From the NCBI GenBank assembly GCA_017255395.1, contig JAFKDC010000001.1:248001-312000 (forward strand): 64,000 nt of DNA. Reading direction: 5' to 3'. The position numbers and the translations under genes were made by a program. This DNA comes from Enemella evansiae (GTDB taxonomy: Bacteria > Pseudomonadota > Alphaproteobacteria > Rhodobacterales > Rhodobacteraceae). Shown one piece after another: positions 41,611-50,111 of the stretch; positions within the stretch are counted from its first letter, which is position 1, and each line of letters opens with the position of its first letter. The notes beneath the pieces were generated by a model. It searched no databases, was not told the origin of the DNA, and worked only from the letters and a program-made list of their open reading frames with translations.

Positions 41611-44118
41611 ATGAACCTTGCCGATCGGCTGGCGGAAGAGCGGCGCGCTCGGCTGGCGGCGGAACGATTGCTGGACCTGAAACAGAAGGAGCTGTTCGAG
41701 GCGAACAAGCGTCTTGGCAAGCACGCGCTTCAGCTGAGCCATGAAATCCGCGAAACGCGCAGCGAGGTGGCGACCGTCCGCGACGAGAACCAGCGCGTGA
41801 AGAAAGAGCTTGGGCAGGCCACGCACCACCTGGAAATCGTGACCGAGCAGCTGTGGTCGGCGATGGAAACGATCCGCGACGGTTTCGCCATGTTCGACGA
41901 GGACGGGCGGCTGGAACTGGCCAATCCCGCCTATCTGGCCACCTTCGACGGCATCGAAGCGGTGCGCCCCGGCGTGCAGTATGCGCAGATCCTTGAAATC
42001 ATGGTCGAAGAGGGGCTTGTGGACCTTCAGGGCGAGGACCCGCAGGGCTGGCAGCTGCGGATGCTGTCACGCTGGACGCAGGACCCGATCCCGACAGAGA
42101 CGCTGCGCCTGTGGAACGGGCGGTTCGTCAAGCTGCGCGACCGGCGGCGCCCGGACGGTGGCATCGTCAAGCTGAGCGTCGACATCACCGAGCTGATGCG
42201 CATGTGGTCCGCGGTCGAGGAACTGCCCGACGGCTTCGTCATCTACGATTCCGAAGACCGGCTGATGATGTGCAACGCGCCCTACCGCGACTGCTACAAG
42301 GCCAGCGCCCCGGCCATGGTGCCCGGCGCCACCTTCGAGGAGATCCTGCGCTACGGTCTTGAGCGTGGCCAGTACGCCGAGGCGGTGGGCCGCGAGGACG
42401 CCTGGCTCGAAGAGCGCATGATGCGCCACCGCGAGGGTGGGCAGGAACACGAGCAGCAGCTTGACGATGGCCGCTGGCTGCGCATCTACGAGCGCGAGAC
42501 ACGGGACGGCGGCCGTGTCGGCCTGCGTATCGACATCACCCAGATCAAGCAGGACCAGCAGCGCCTGAAAGAGGCGACGATCCGCGCCGAAGCCGCCAAC
42601 CGCGCCAAATCCGCTTTCCTTGCCAATATGAGCCACGAGATCCGGACCCCGATGAACGGCGTGATCGGCATGGCGGACCTGATGGCGGACACCGCGCTGA
42701 ACGAGGAACAGGCGCTTTATCTCGACACGATCCGCAACTCGGGCGAGGCGTTGCTGGTCATCATCAACGACATCCTCGACTACTCCAAGATCGAGGCGGA
42801 CCGGCTGATCCTCCACCCCGAACCCTTCGACCTTGAACGCGCCATCCACGAGGTCGTGACGCTCTTGCAGCCGACCGCGCGCGACAAGGAGGTGGCGCTG
42901 CTGCTGGATTACGACATGTTCCTGCCGACGCGCTTCGTCGGCGATGTTGGCCGCATCCGGCAGATCCTGACGAACCTCGTCGGCAACGCGGTGAAATTCA
43001 CCGTGCAGGGCCATGTCCGGGTGCGCGTCGTCGGTGTCGAGGACGAGGGGGGCCAGACCGCCATTCACCTGACCGTCGAGGACACCGGCATCGGCATCCC
43101 GCCCGACAAGGTCGATCACATCTTCGGCGAGTTCAACCAGGTCGAGGAAGAGCGCGACCGCACCTTCGAGGGCACGGGGCTTGGCCTTGCCATCACCCGC
43201 AGGCTGGTGGAACTCATGGGGGGTGAAATCTGGGTCGAGTCCGAGCCGGGGCGCGGCAGTTGTTTCGGTTTCCGCGTCGTGCTGCCCGCTGAAGAGCCCG
43301 CCTATTACCCCAGGGCCAGCCTGCCCGCGCATCTGAAGCGGGTGCTGGTCGTGGACGACAACGGTCCGAACCGGTCGATCCTGTCCAAGCAACTGGCGAT
43401 TCTCGGGCTGGAGGTGACCTTCTGCCAGACCGGGGCAGAGGCGCTGGACCTGCTCGGGTTGCGCCCCGACCTGATCGTCGCGGAACAGGACCTGCCGGAC
43501 ATGAGCGGCCCCGACCTTCTGGATCGGGTCCGGCGCGGCGGGCGGGACATCGCCGCGATCCTGCTGTGTGACCGGGCCGGCGATGCGCCCGCGGAGGACG
43601 ACGGCGGCGGGGCGCCGGTGATCCTGCAAAAACCCGTGGCGCGGCGCACGCTCTTCGCGGCGCTCGAACGGGTCGAGGCGCCGCTGGACACATCGGGGGT
43701 GGACCCTGCGCCGGTGCCTGCGGACAGCCTTCTGGACGTGCTTGTGGCCGAGGACAACAAGACCAACCAGCTGGTCTTCAGGAAGATGGCGGCGGGCTTC
43801 GACATCGCGCTGCGCTTTGCCAACAACGGGCTGGAGGCGGTCGAGGCCTTTCGCGAGCGGCGCCCGGATATCGTCTTCATGGACATTTCCATGCCGCGCA
43901 TGGACGGCAAGCAGGCCACGCGCGAGATTCGGCGGCTGGAGGGCGACGGCGCGCCGGTTCCGATCATTGCCGTCACCGCGCATGCCATGGCGGGCGACCG
44001 CGAGGCCGTTTTGGAGGCCGGGCTGACCGACTACCTGACAAAGCCGCTGCGCAAGGCCGCGCTGGCGGAAAAACTGGAACTCTACGCCAGCCGCGACGGG
44101 GGGCGTCAAGCGTCCTGA
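41611..44118 (+). CDS. Hybrid sensor histidine kinase with two PAS and two receiver domains
   Basis: The 835-residue cytosolic kinase has no membrane helix. An N-terminal coiled coil (about residues 1-80) leads to two PAS-like domains (METIRDGFAMFDEDGRLELA and VEELPDGFVIYDSEDRLMM). Then come the dimerisation H-box FLANMSHEIRTPMNGVIG and the ATPase domain (GNAVKFTVQG, DTGIGIPPDKVDHIF, GTGLGLAITRRLVELMGG). Receiver 1 (about residues 570-675) has AEQDLPDMSG, with Glu where the phospho-Asp should be. Receiver 2 (about 705-830) is canonical (AEDNKTNQ, FMDISMPRMDG, LTKPL). No cognate regulator or phosphotransfer protein lies nearby. The signal is unknown. Confidence 0.93.
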   Translation: MNLADRLAEERRARLAAERLLDLKQKELFEANKRLGKHALQLSHEIRETRSEVATVRDENQRVKKELGQATHHLEIVTEQLWSAMETIRDGFAMFDEDGRLELANPAYLATFDGIEAVRPGVQYAQILEIMVEEGLVDLQGEDPQGWQLRMLSRWTQDPIPTETLRLWNGRFVKLRDRRRPDGGIVKLSVDITELMRMWSAVEELPDGFVIYDSEDRLMMCNAPYRDCYKASAPAMVPGATFEEILRYGLERGQYAEAVGREDAWLEERMMRHREGGQEHEQQLDDGRWLRIYERETRDGGRVGLRIDITQIKQDQQRLKEATIRAEAANRAKSAFLANMSHEIRTPMNGVIGMADLMADTALNEEQALYLDTIRNSGEALLVIINDILDYSKIEADRLILHPEPFDLERAIHEVVTLLQPTARDKEVALLLDYDMFLPTRFVGDVGRIRQILTNLVGNAVKFTVQGHVRVRVVGVEDEGGQTAIHLTVEDTGIGIPPDKVDHIFGEFNQVEEERDRTFEGTGLGLAITRRLVELMGGEIWVESEPGRGSCFGFRVVLPAEEPAYYPRASLPAHLKRVLVVDDNGPNRSILSKQLAILGLEVTFCQTGAEALDLLGLRPDLIVAEQDLPDMSGPDLLDRVRRGGRDIAAILLCDRAGDAPAEDDGGGAPVILQKPVARRTLFAALERVEAPLDTSGVDPAPVPADSLLDVLVAEDNKTNQLVFRKMAAGFDIALRFANNGLEAVEAFRERRPDIVFMDISMPRMDGKQATREIRRLEGDGAPVPIIAVTAHAMAGDREAVLEAGLTDYLTKPLRKAALAEKLELYASRDGGRQAS

Positions 44119-44242
44119 CAGGCGCCGGGATAGCGGGCCGGGGAGCGGGGCCGCGCCGCCGCTGGCCCGTGCTGGACCCCCTGCCGCGCCATGCCCCCCC
44201 GAAGCCGGGGTGAGGTGTCCGTTTGGGCGGACAGGGGGCGCG

Positions 44243-45013
44243 TCAGTCTGCGGCGGCGCGCAGGAAATGCGGGGCGTCGGGCTGCGACAGCTCGGGGCAG
44301 TGGCGATAGCCGCCCGTGTCGAAGCCTGTCAAAGCCTCGGCATCGGTCAGGCGGTTCTGGACGATGAACCGGGCCATGGCGCCCCGGGCCCGCTTGGCGA
44401 AGAAGCTGACGACCTTCGGCCCGCCGGGCTTGTCTTCCAGAAAGATCGGCGTGATCACGCGGAGCTTCAGCGCCTTCAGATCGACCGCGCCGAAATACTC
44501 CTGGCTGGCGCAGTTCACCAGAACGTCGGTGCCCACCGCCTCGGCCTGGGCGCGCAGGGCCTTGGCGGGGGCGTCCCGCCAGTAGTCGTAAAGCGATCCG
44601 CCGCGCCGTGTCTTCAGCCGGGCGCCCATTTCCAGACGATAGGGCTGGATGCCGTCTGCGGGCCGCAACACGCCGTAGAGGCCGGAGAGGATGCGCAGAT
44701 GCTCCTGCGCCCAGGCCCGTTCCTCGGCATCCAGCGACCCGGCTTCGAGGCCCATGTAGGTATCCCCGGCAAAGGCCAGCATCGCGGGGCGCAGCGCCGC
44801 GTCCTGCGGGTCGTCGGAAAAGCTGCGGAAGCGGTCCCGGTTCAGCCGGGCAAGGTCGTCCGACAGATCCATCAGCGCCTTGAGATCGCGCAGGGACAGG
44901 TTGCGCGCCGTCCGGGCCAGCCGCTGCGCGTCGTCCTCGAAGGCCGGGCGTGTCATCGCGATGTCGCGGTCCTGCCAGTCCAGCCGCTTGGCCGGAGAAA
45001 TCACCACCAGCAT
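44243..45013 (-). CDS. yaaA: Peroxide stress protein YaaA
   Basis: The 256-residue protein matches YaaA (DUF328/UPF0246), which in E. coli limits free iron and DNA damage during hydrogen peroxide stress. It starts MLVVISPAKRLDWQ and keeps SGLYGVLRPADGIQPYRLEMG, NCASQEYF, VITPIFLEDKPGGPKVVSFFAKRARG and FDTGGYRH. Length is normal. It converges with the histidine kinase gene across 124 bases and diverges from the small secreted protein gene. No OxyR-type site is recognisable by eye. Confidence 0.94.
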   Translation of the reverse strand: MLVVISPAKRLDWQDRDIAMTRPAFEDDAQRLARTARNLSLRDLKALMDLSDDLARLNRDRFRSFSDDPQDAALRPAMLAFAGDTYMGLEAGSLDAEERAWAQEHLRILSGLYGVLRPADGIQPYRLEMGARLKTRRGGSLYDYWRDAPAKALRAQAEAVGTDVLVNCASQEYFGAVDLKALKLRVITPIFLEDKPGGPKVVSFFAKRARGAMARFIVQNRLTDAEALTGFDTGGYRHCPELSQPDAPHFLRAAAD

Positions 45014-45178
45014 ACCCGTCTCCTGTCCAGTGCGCTTCCGGGGTTACGGGTTTCATCGCGCGAGGTCCAGCCGCCGTTACAGGGTCGCGGAAATTCCGCC
45101 CGATAGGGGGAAGAGGTTTGAAACTGCCGAATTGCGCATATCCTGCGCCTACTGCTTATTTCGAATCGGAGTTGAATT

Positions 45179-45406
45179 ATGAAACTGAATACCGCCGCCA
45201 AGCTTATTGCCGTTGCTTTTGTCATGGCCGGGGCGCCTGCCAAGGCGGACCTGATCTATCCGGACACCACGCCCTACTGCAAGGACGGCCTGTGTTTTGT
45301 CGCAGGCAAGCCCTATCTTGCGGGGGCCTACAGGAAACTGTACTGCGCCGACCCCTACAAATTCCTGACCTATGTCGGCAACAGGCTGGTCTGCAAGCGG
45401 CGCTGA
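45179..45406 (+). CDS. Small secreted cysteine-containing protein
   Basis: The 75-residue product has a signal peptide (MKLNTAAKLIAVAFVMAGAPAKA) and a mature part of about 52 residues with four cysteines (YCKDGLCF, LYCADPYK, LVCKRR), which suggests disulfides in the periplasm. GGAG lies 6-7 bases before the ATG at 45179, and a strong terminator follows, so it is likely a real single-gene unit. I do not recognise a family. The upstream 165 bases, shared with the divergent yaaA gene, must hold both promoters. Confidence 0.72.
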   Translation: MKLNTAAKLIAVAFVMAGAPAKADLIYPDTTPYCKDGLCFVAGKPYLAGAYRKLYCADPYKFLTYVGNRLVCKRR

Positions 45407-45424
45407 CCGCCACGATCCGATGTC

Positions 45425-45455
45425 AGGGCGCGTCCTTCCGGGCGCGCCCTTTTTC
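45425..45455 (+). terminator. Intrinsic terminator of the small secreted protein gene
   Basis: The stem AGGGCGCG (45425-45432) with CGCGCCCT (45443-45450), extended inward by TCC/GGG pairs, is followed by TTTTTC. It may also serve recQ from the other side. Confidence 0.87.
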
Positions 45456-45480
45456 GTGCAGGCGGGCGCCCTTCAGGCGG

Positions 45481-47532
45481 TCAGGCGTTGCGCAGCACGT
45501 TCAGGAAGGCGGCGCCAAAGCGTTCCGCCCGCCGTTCTCCCAGCAGGCGGGTCAGGCCCGCGTCGCTGTCGGGTTTCTGTTCCGCCAGCTTTGCCAGCAG
45601 CGATGCCGAACAGGACAGCGGTTTCTCTGTCCCGTCGGCGCCGCGCAGCAGGTCGGCCTGCGCCTCCAGCAGGGCGTCGTACAGCGCGCCGGTGCCCCGT
45701 GCGGCCTGTTTGCGGCGCAGCGGGTGCAGGTCCGGCGCGCCCGCGCCGGTCAGGACCGCCAGGAAGTCGGCGCCGTAGCGGTCCAGCTTCTTCGCGCCGA
45801 CACCGGTGATCCGCGCCATCTGGTCCAGCGTCTCGGGCCGCTTTTCGGCCATCTCGATCAGGGTGCGGTCGGGGAAGATCACGTAGGGCGGCACCTGCGC
45901 CTCGCGCGCCAGCGCGGTGCGCTTGGCCTTGAGGGCAGAGAACAGCGGCGCATCCTCTTCGCTGACCAGAGCCCGGGCGGCGGGGCGGCGGTCCTGCGCC
46001 TTCAGCACGTCGCGGCGCAGGCGGATCGTCTCTTCGCCGCGCAGGATCGGCAGGGCGCGGTCGGTCATGACCAGCGCGCCGTGGCGCTCGGCATCCGGGC
46101 GCATCAGGTCCAGCCCCATCATCTGCCGGAACACCGCATGCCACTGGCCCTTGGACAGGTCGCGCCCGACGCCGAAGGTCGGCAGGCCATCGTGGCCGCG
46201 CTGGCGGATCTTGTCGGTCTCGGCGCCCATCAGGATGTCGATCAGATGCCCGGCGCCAAAGCTCTCGCCGGTGCGCAGCGCGGCGGAGAGCGCCTTGCGC
46301 ACCGCTTCGGTGCCGTCGAACAGCTCTGGCGGGGTCTCGCAGAGGTCGCAGTTGCCGCAGGGCTGCGCCGCTTCGCCGAAGTAGGCCAGCAGCGCCTGAC
46401 GGCGGCAGCCCTGAGCCTCGGCCAGACCCAGAAGGGCGTTCAGCCGCCCGTGGTCGGCGGCGCGGCGGTCGGGCGGGGCATTGCCCTCGTCGATCTGGGC
46501 GCGGCGCAGGCGGATGTCGTCGGGCCCGTAAAGCGTCAGCGTCTCGGCGGGGGCGCCGTCGCGCCCGGCGCGCCCGATCTCCTGGTAATAGGCCTCGATG
46601 GACTTGGGCAGGTCGGCGTGGGCGACCCATCGGATGTCGGGCTTGTCGACGCCCATGCCGAAGGCGACGGTGGCGCAGACGATCAGCCCGTCCTCGCGGG
46701 CAAAGCGGTCCTCGACGTGGCGGCGGTCGTCGGCCTCCATCCCGCCGTGGTAGTGGCAGGCCGGGTGGCCGTCGTCGCGCAGCGCCTTGGCGATGGCCTC
46801 TGTCTTGGCGCGGGTGCCGCAGTAGACGATGCCGGACTGGCTGCGCCGGGCGGCGGCATAGGACAGGATCTGCGCGCGCGGGCCGTTCTTGGGCTGGAAG
46901 GCCAGCGTGATGTTGGGCCGGTCGAAGCCCCGCAGGAAGGTGCGCGGCGCCTGCCCGTCGAAGAGCCGCGTGACGATCTCCTGCTGCGTTTCCACATCGG
47001 CGGTGGCGGTGAAGGCGGCAAGCGGCACGTCCAGCATGCGCCGCAGCTCGCCGATGCGCAGGTAGTCGGGGCGGAAGTCATGGCCCCACTGGCTGACGCA
47101 ATGCGCCTCGTCCACGGCGATCAGCGAGACGCCCGCCTCGGCCAGCATGCGCTGCGTGCCGGGATTGGCCAGCCGTTCCGGCGCGAGGTAGAGCAGCTTC
47201 AGCGAGCCGTCGTGTAGCGCGTCCCAGACCGCGTCGGTTTCTTCCGGCGTGTTGCCGGAGGTCAGCGCCCCCGCGACCACGCCCGCCTCGCGCAGCCCGC
47301 GCACCTGGTCGCGCATCAGGGCGATCAGCGGAGAGATCACCACCGTCACGCCCGGGCGCATCAGCGCGGGCAGTTGAAAGCACAGGGATTTGCCGCCGCC
47401 CGTGGGCATGATGGCCAGCACGTTCTCGCCGTCGGCCACGGTTTCGACGATTTCGCCCTGACCGGGGCGAAAGCTGTCGAATCCGAAGATGTCCTTCAGA
47501 AACGCCTCTGCGGGCGGCTGATCCTTTGGCAT
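45481..47532 (-). CDS. recQ: ATP-dependent DNA helicase RecQ
   Basis: The 683-residue 3'-5' helicase acts in recombination and fork repair. It has Walker A MPTGGGKSLCFQLP, DEAH-type VDEAHCVSQWGHDFR, motif VI region IRWVAHADLPKSIEAYYQEIGRAGRDG (seen in parts such as QEIGRAGRDG), a zinc-binding RQC part (CRRQALLAYFGE, CGNCDLC) and a C-terminal HRDC domain (MARITGVGAKKLDRYGADFL). The ATG at 47532 is preceded by an AGG-type site. The length is slightly above E. coli RecQ (609-610). It stands alone, with a double-palindrome module upstream. Confidence 0.96.
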   Translation of the reverse strand: MPKDQPPAEAFLKDIFGFDSFRPGQGEIVETVADGENVLAIMPTGGGKSLCFQLPALMRPGVTVVISPLIALMRDQVRGLREAGVVAGALTSGNTPEETDAVWDALHDGSLKLLYLAPERLANPGTQRMLAEAGVSLIAVDEAHCVSQWGHDFRPDYLRIGELRRMLDVPLAAFTATADVETQQEIVTRLFDGQAPRTFLRGFDRPNITLAFQPKNGPRAQILSYAAARRSQSGIVYCGTRAKTEAIAKALRDDGHPACHYHGGMEADDRRHVEDRFAREDGLIVCATVAFGMGVDKPDIRWVAHADLPKSIEAYYQEIGRAGRDGAPAETLTLYGPDDIRLRRAQIDEGNAPPDRRAADHGRLNALLGLAEAQGCRRQALLAYFGEAAQPCGNCDLCETPPELFDGTEAVRKALSAALRTGESFGAGHLIDILMGAETDKIRQRGHDGLPTFGVGRDLSKGQWHAVFRQMMGLDLMRPDAERHGALVMTDRALPILRGEETIRLRRDVLKAQDRRPAARALVSEEDAPLFSALKAKRTALAREAQVPPYVIFPDRTLIEMAEKRPETLDQMARITGVGAKKLDRYGADFLAVLTGAGAPDLHPLRRKQAARGTGALYDALLEAQADLLRGADGTEKPLSCSASLLAKLAEQKPDSDAGLTRLLGERRAERFGAAFLNVLRNA

Positions 47533-47623
47533 GGGCCTGTCGATATCTTGTGTCTGCTCAGCATCGACAATCCCACATTAAGATTCGGTGAATCAACCCC
47601 CGAGATGGGCGGGCCGGGGCCGC

Positions 47624-47681
47624 CTGTGCAGAGTTTTCGACGAAAACTCTGCACAGGGCGAAGTCTTCGTCGAAGACTTCG
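47624..47681. repeat. Double-palindrome module, copy 4
   Basis: Palindrome 1 has perfect 16-base arms, CTGTGCAGAGTTTTCG (47624-47639) and its complement (47641-47656), around one base. After 2 bases comes palindrome 2 with 11-base arms CGAAGTCTTCG and CGAAGACTTCG around T (47659-47681). It lies between yggT and recQ, both on the minus strand, ending 11 bases past the yggT stop. Confidence 0.85.
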
Positions 47682-47692
47682 GGGCGCGCCGG

Positions 47693-47986
47693 TCAGTAGC
47701 TGAAGAACAGGCCGGCATTGTTTTGCAGGACGATGCGGATCGCCAGAAGACCCAGCAGCGCGATCAGCGGCGCAAGGTCCAGCCCGCCCATCTGCGGCAG
47801 GATCTGGCGGATCTTCGAATAGATCGGTTCCAGCAGGCGGTTCAGCCCGTCCCAGATCTGCGCGACAAGCGGCTGGCGCAGGTTCAGGACCTGGAAGTTG
47901 ATCAGCCAGCTCATGATGACATGGGCGATGATGATGAACCACACCACGTCGAGGATCAGCATGATGATCTGGTAAAGGGACTGCAT
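47693..47986 (-). CDS. YggT family membrane protein
   Basis: The 97-residue protein has two hydrophobic segments (IIMLILDVVWFIIIAHVIM and LAPLIALLGLLAIRIVL) and the YggT signature between them (NRLLEPIYSKIRQILPQMGG). YggT proteins are small inner-membrane proteins. In E. coli, relatives have been linked to ion homeostasis and in other bacteria to division, but the role here is unknown. The ATG is at 47986. It diverges from the thioesterase gene across 132 bases. Confidence 0.9.
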   Translation of the reverse strand: MQSLYQIIMLILDVVWFIIIAHVIMSWLINFQVLNLRQPLVAQIWDGLNRLLEPIYSKIRQILPQMGGLDLAPLIALLGLLAIRIVLQNNAGLFFSY

Positions 47987-48118
47987 CGCGGGCCTTTCGT
48001 CATGAACCGGGTCGGCGCAGACCTAAGCATGGCAGGGGTAAAGGGCAAGTGTGCCGCAGGGTTGCGGTTGACGCGGGCGCCGCGGCGCGGCAGCGAGGGC
48101 ACAAAGGAGACCCCCTGC

Positions 48119-48655
48119 ATGTATCCCTTCTTCCGCCTCCTCAAGGACGCCCGCCGTGCCAAGGCCATGCCCCGGCTTGGCCTCTTCGACACCCATGTCT
48201 CGCACCACCGGTGCCTGCCCTGGGATCTCGACCCGTGGAACGAGCTCAACAACGGGCGCACGTTGACGATCTACGATCTCGGGCGCATTCCCTTCGCGAT
48301 GCGGACCGGGCTGATCGACGTGCTGAAAGAAGAGGGCTGGGGGCTGACGGTTGCGGGATCGGTGGTGCGCTACCGCCGCCGGGTGCGGATGTTCGACCGC
48401 ATCGAGATCCGCTCGCGGTTTCTGGGCTGGGACCGGCGCTTCAGCTACATCGACCAGAGCATGTGGCGCCCGGACGGCGACTGCTCCAGCCACGCGGTTT
48501 TCCGCACGGCCTGCACGGATCGCAACGGGATCGTCGCGCCCGAGCGGGTGATGCAGGCGATGCGCCACGCCGAGCCCTCGCCGCCGCTGCCGGACTGGGT
48601 GCAGGGCTGGATCGCCGCCGAGGATCAGCGGCCCTGGCCCCCGGCGCGGGGCTGA
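48119..48655 (+). CDS. Acyl-CoA thioesterase-like hotdog protein
   Basis: The 178-residue protein belongs to the 4HBT-like hotdog thioesterases (YbgC/FcbC-related). It begins MYPFFRLLKDARRAKAMPRL and has HRCLPWDLDPWNELNNGRTL, where an Asp/Glu region occurs in place of the usual D-x-x-x-H-x-N layout, then VRMFDRIEIRSRFLGWDRRF. AAAGGAG sits 10 bases before the ATG at 48119; the in-frame extension upstream crosses yggT in antisense. It probably hydrolyses an acyl-CoA, but the substrate and catalytic residues cannot be fixed. Confidence 0.85.
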   Translation: MYPFFRLLKDARRAKAMPRLGLFDTHVSHHRCLPWDLDPWNELNNGRTLTIYDLGRIPFAMRTGLIDVLKEEGWGLTVAGSVVRYRRRVRMFDRIEIRSRFLGWDRRFSYIDQSMWRPDGDCSSHAVFRTACTDRNGIVAPERVMQAMRHAEPSPPLPDWVQGWIAAEDQRPWPPARG

Positions 48656-48743
48656 GACGAAGGCGGGCGGCAGCACCGGGCCCATCGCACTGGACAGCCC
48701 CCCGCCCCGGATGTTCTATCGCGCCAGGCAGACGGGGGCAGGC

Positions 48744-50111
48744 ATGGGCACTTCACCAAGAAAACGCATCTGGGGCTGGATGTTCTTCGACTGGGCGCAG
48801 CAGCCCTATGCGACGCTGGGCCTGACCTTCATCTTCGCGCCCTATTTCGCGGCGGTCGCCACCGACATGCTGATCACGCAGGGCCGTGCCGTCGCCGATG
48901 CCAAGGTCGAGGCGCAGACGCTCTGGTCCTCGGCGCAGACCGTGGCCGGGCTGATCATCGCCTTCTCGGCCCCCTTCCTGGGCGCCTGGGCCGATGCCTC
49001 GGGGCGCAAGCGGCCATGGATCCTTGTCTTCACCGGCCTTGCCATCGCCTGCGCCGCATCGCTGTGGATGCTGATGCCCGACGGCTCGAACCTGATGCTG
49101 GCCCTTGCGCTGTTCTGGCTGGGCTTCGTCTGTTCCGAGGTCGCCTTCAACCTCAACAATGCCTTCCTGCCGGAACTGGGCACCCCCGAAGAGATCGGCC
49201 GCATTTCCGGCGGGGCCACGGCCTTCGGCTATTGGGGCGGTGTCGTCGCGCTGTTCCTGATGCTGCTGTTCTTCGCCGAGAACGAAAGCGGCAAGACGCT
49301 GATCGCGCTGGCCCCCGCCTTCGGGCTCGACCCCGAGACACGAGAGGGCACGCGCTTCGTCGGGCCCTTCATCGCGCTGTGGTTCGCCGTCTTCCTGATC
49401 CCCTTTATCCTCTGGACCCGCGAGAACCCGGCGCTGGACCGCGCGCGTCCGAAGTTCGGCGCGGTGCTCGGCGGGCTCTGGGCCAGCATCCGCCGCGTGT
49501 CCAGACAGCCCTCGACCCGCGCCTTCCTGCTGTCCTCGCTGTTCTACCGCGACGCGCTGACCGCGCTTTACGCCTATGGCGGCATCTACGCCCGGCAGGT
49601 GCTGGACTGGGAGACCATCCAGATCGGCGTCTTCGGCATCATCGCCGCCGTGGCCGCGGCGGTGATCTCGTGGATCGGGGGGATCGCCGACCACAAGCTG
49701 GGGCCGAAGCCGGTGATCGCCTTCTGTATCTGGGCCATGATCGGCGTCGGTGCGATTATCGTCGGCATGTCGCGCGAGCAGATCTTCGGCATCCCGCTGG
49801 CCGAGGGCTCGAAACTGCCCGATATCCTGTTTTACATCTGCGGCGCGGCCATCGGCGGCGCGGGCGGGGCGCTTTACTCGGCCTCGCGCAGCATGATGGT
49901 GCGCCACACCGACCCGCATAACCCGGGCGAGGCCTTCGGCCTCTTCGCCTTTGCCGGCAAGGCCACGGCCTTCCTTGCGCCCGCGCTGATCACCGCCTTC
50001 GGGATTCTCACGAATTCGAACCAGCTGGCCTTCCTGCCGGTGATCCTGCTTTTCCTCGTGGGGTTGTTTCTGCTACGCTACGTCCATCCAGACGGAGCAC
50101 GAGCAGCATGA
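48744..50111 (+). CDS. UMF1/Atg22-like MFS permease
   Basis: The 455-residue protein has about 12 transmembrane helices and the UMF1-type MFS signatures (relatives of yeast Atg22): IWGWMFFDWAQQPYATLGLT at the N-terminus, PFLGAWADASGRKRPWI in the first loop, and FNNAFLPELG-like NLNNAFLPELGTPEEIGRISGG in short form FLPELGTPEEIG. The ATG at 48744 (MGTSPRKRIWGW) has a G-rich site upstream; an ATG at 48711 is the alternative. The stop overlaps the mepA start by ATGA. Atg22 exports amino acids from vacuoles; the bacterial substrate is unknown. Confidence 0.9.
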   Translation: MGTSPRKRIWGWMFFDWAQQPYATLGLTFIFAPYFAAVATDMLITQGRAVADAKVEAQTLWSSAQTVAGLIIAFSAPFLGAWADASGRKRPWILVFTGLAIACAASLWMLMPDGSNLMLALALFWLGFVCSEVAFNLNNAFLPELGTPEEIGRISGGATAFGYWGGVVALFLMLLFFAENESGKTLIALAPAFGLDPETREGTRFVGPFIALWFAVFLIPFILWTRENPALDRARPKFGAVLGGLWASIRRVSRQPSTRAFLLSSLFYRDALTALYAYGGIYARQVLDWETIQIGVFGIIAAVAAAVISWIGGIADHKLGPKPVIAFCIWAMIGVGAIIVGMSREQIFGIPLAEGSKLPDILFYICGAAIGGAGGALYSASRSMMVRHTDPHNPGEAFGLFAFAGKATAFLAPALITAFGILTNSNQLAFLPVILLFLVGLFLLRYVHPDGARAA

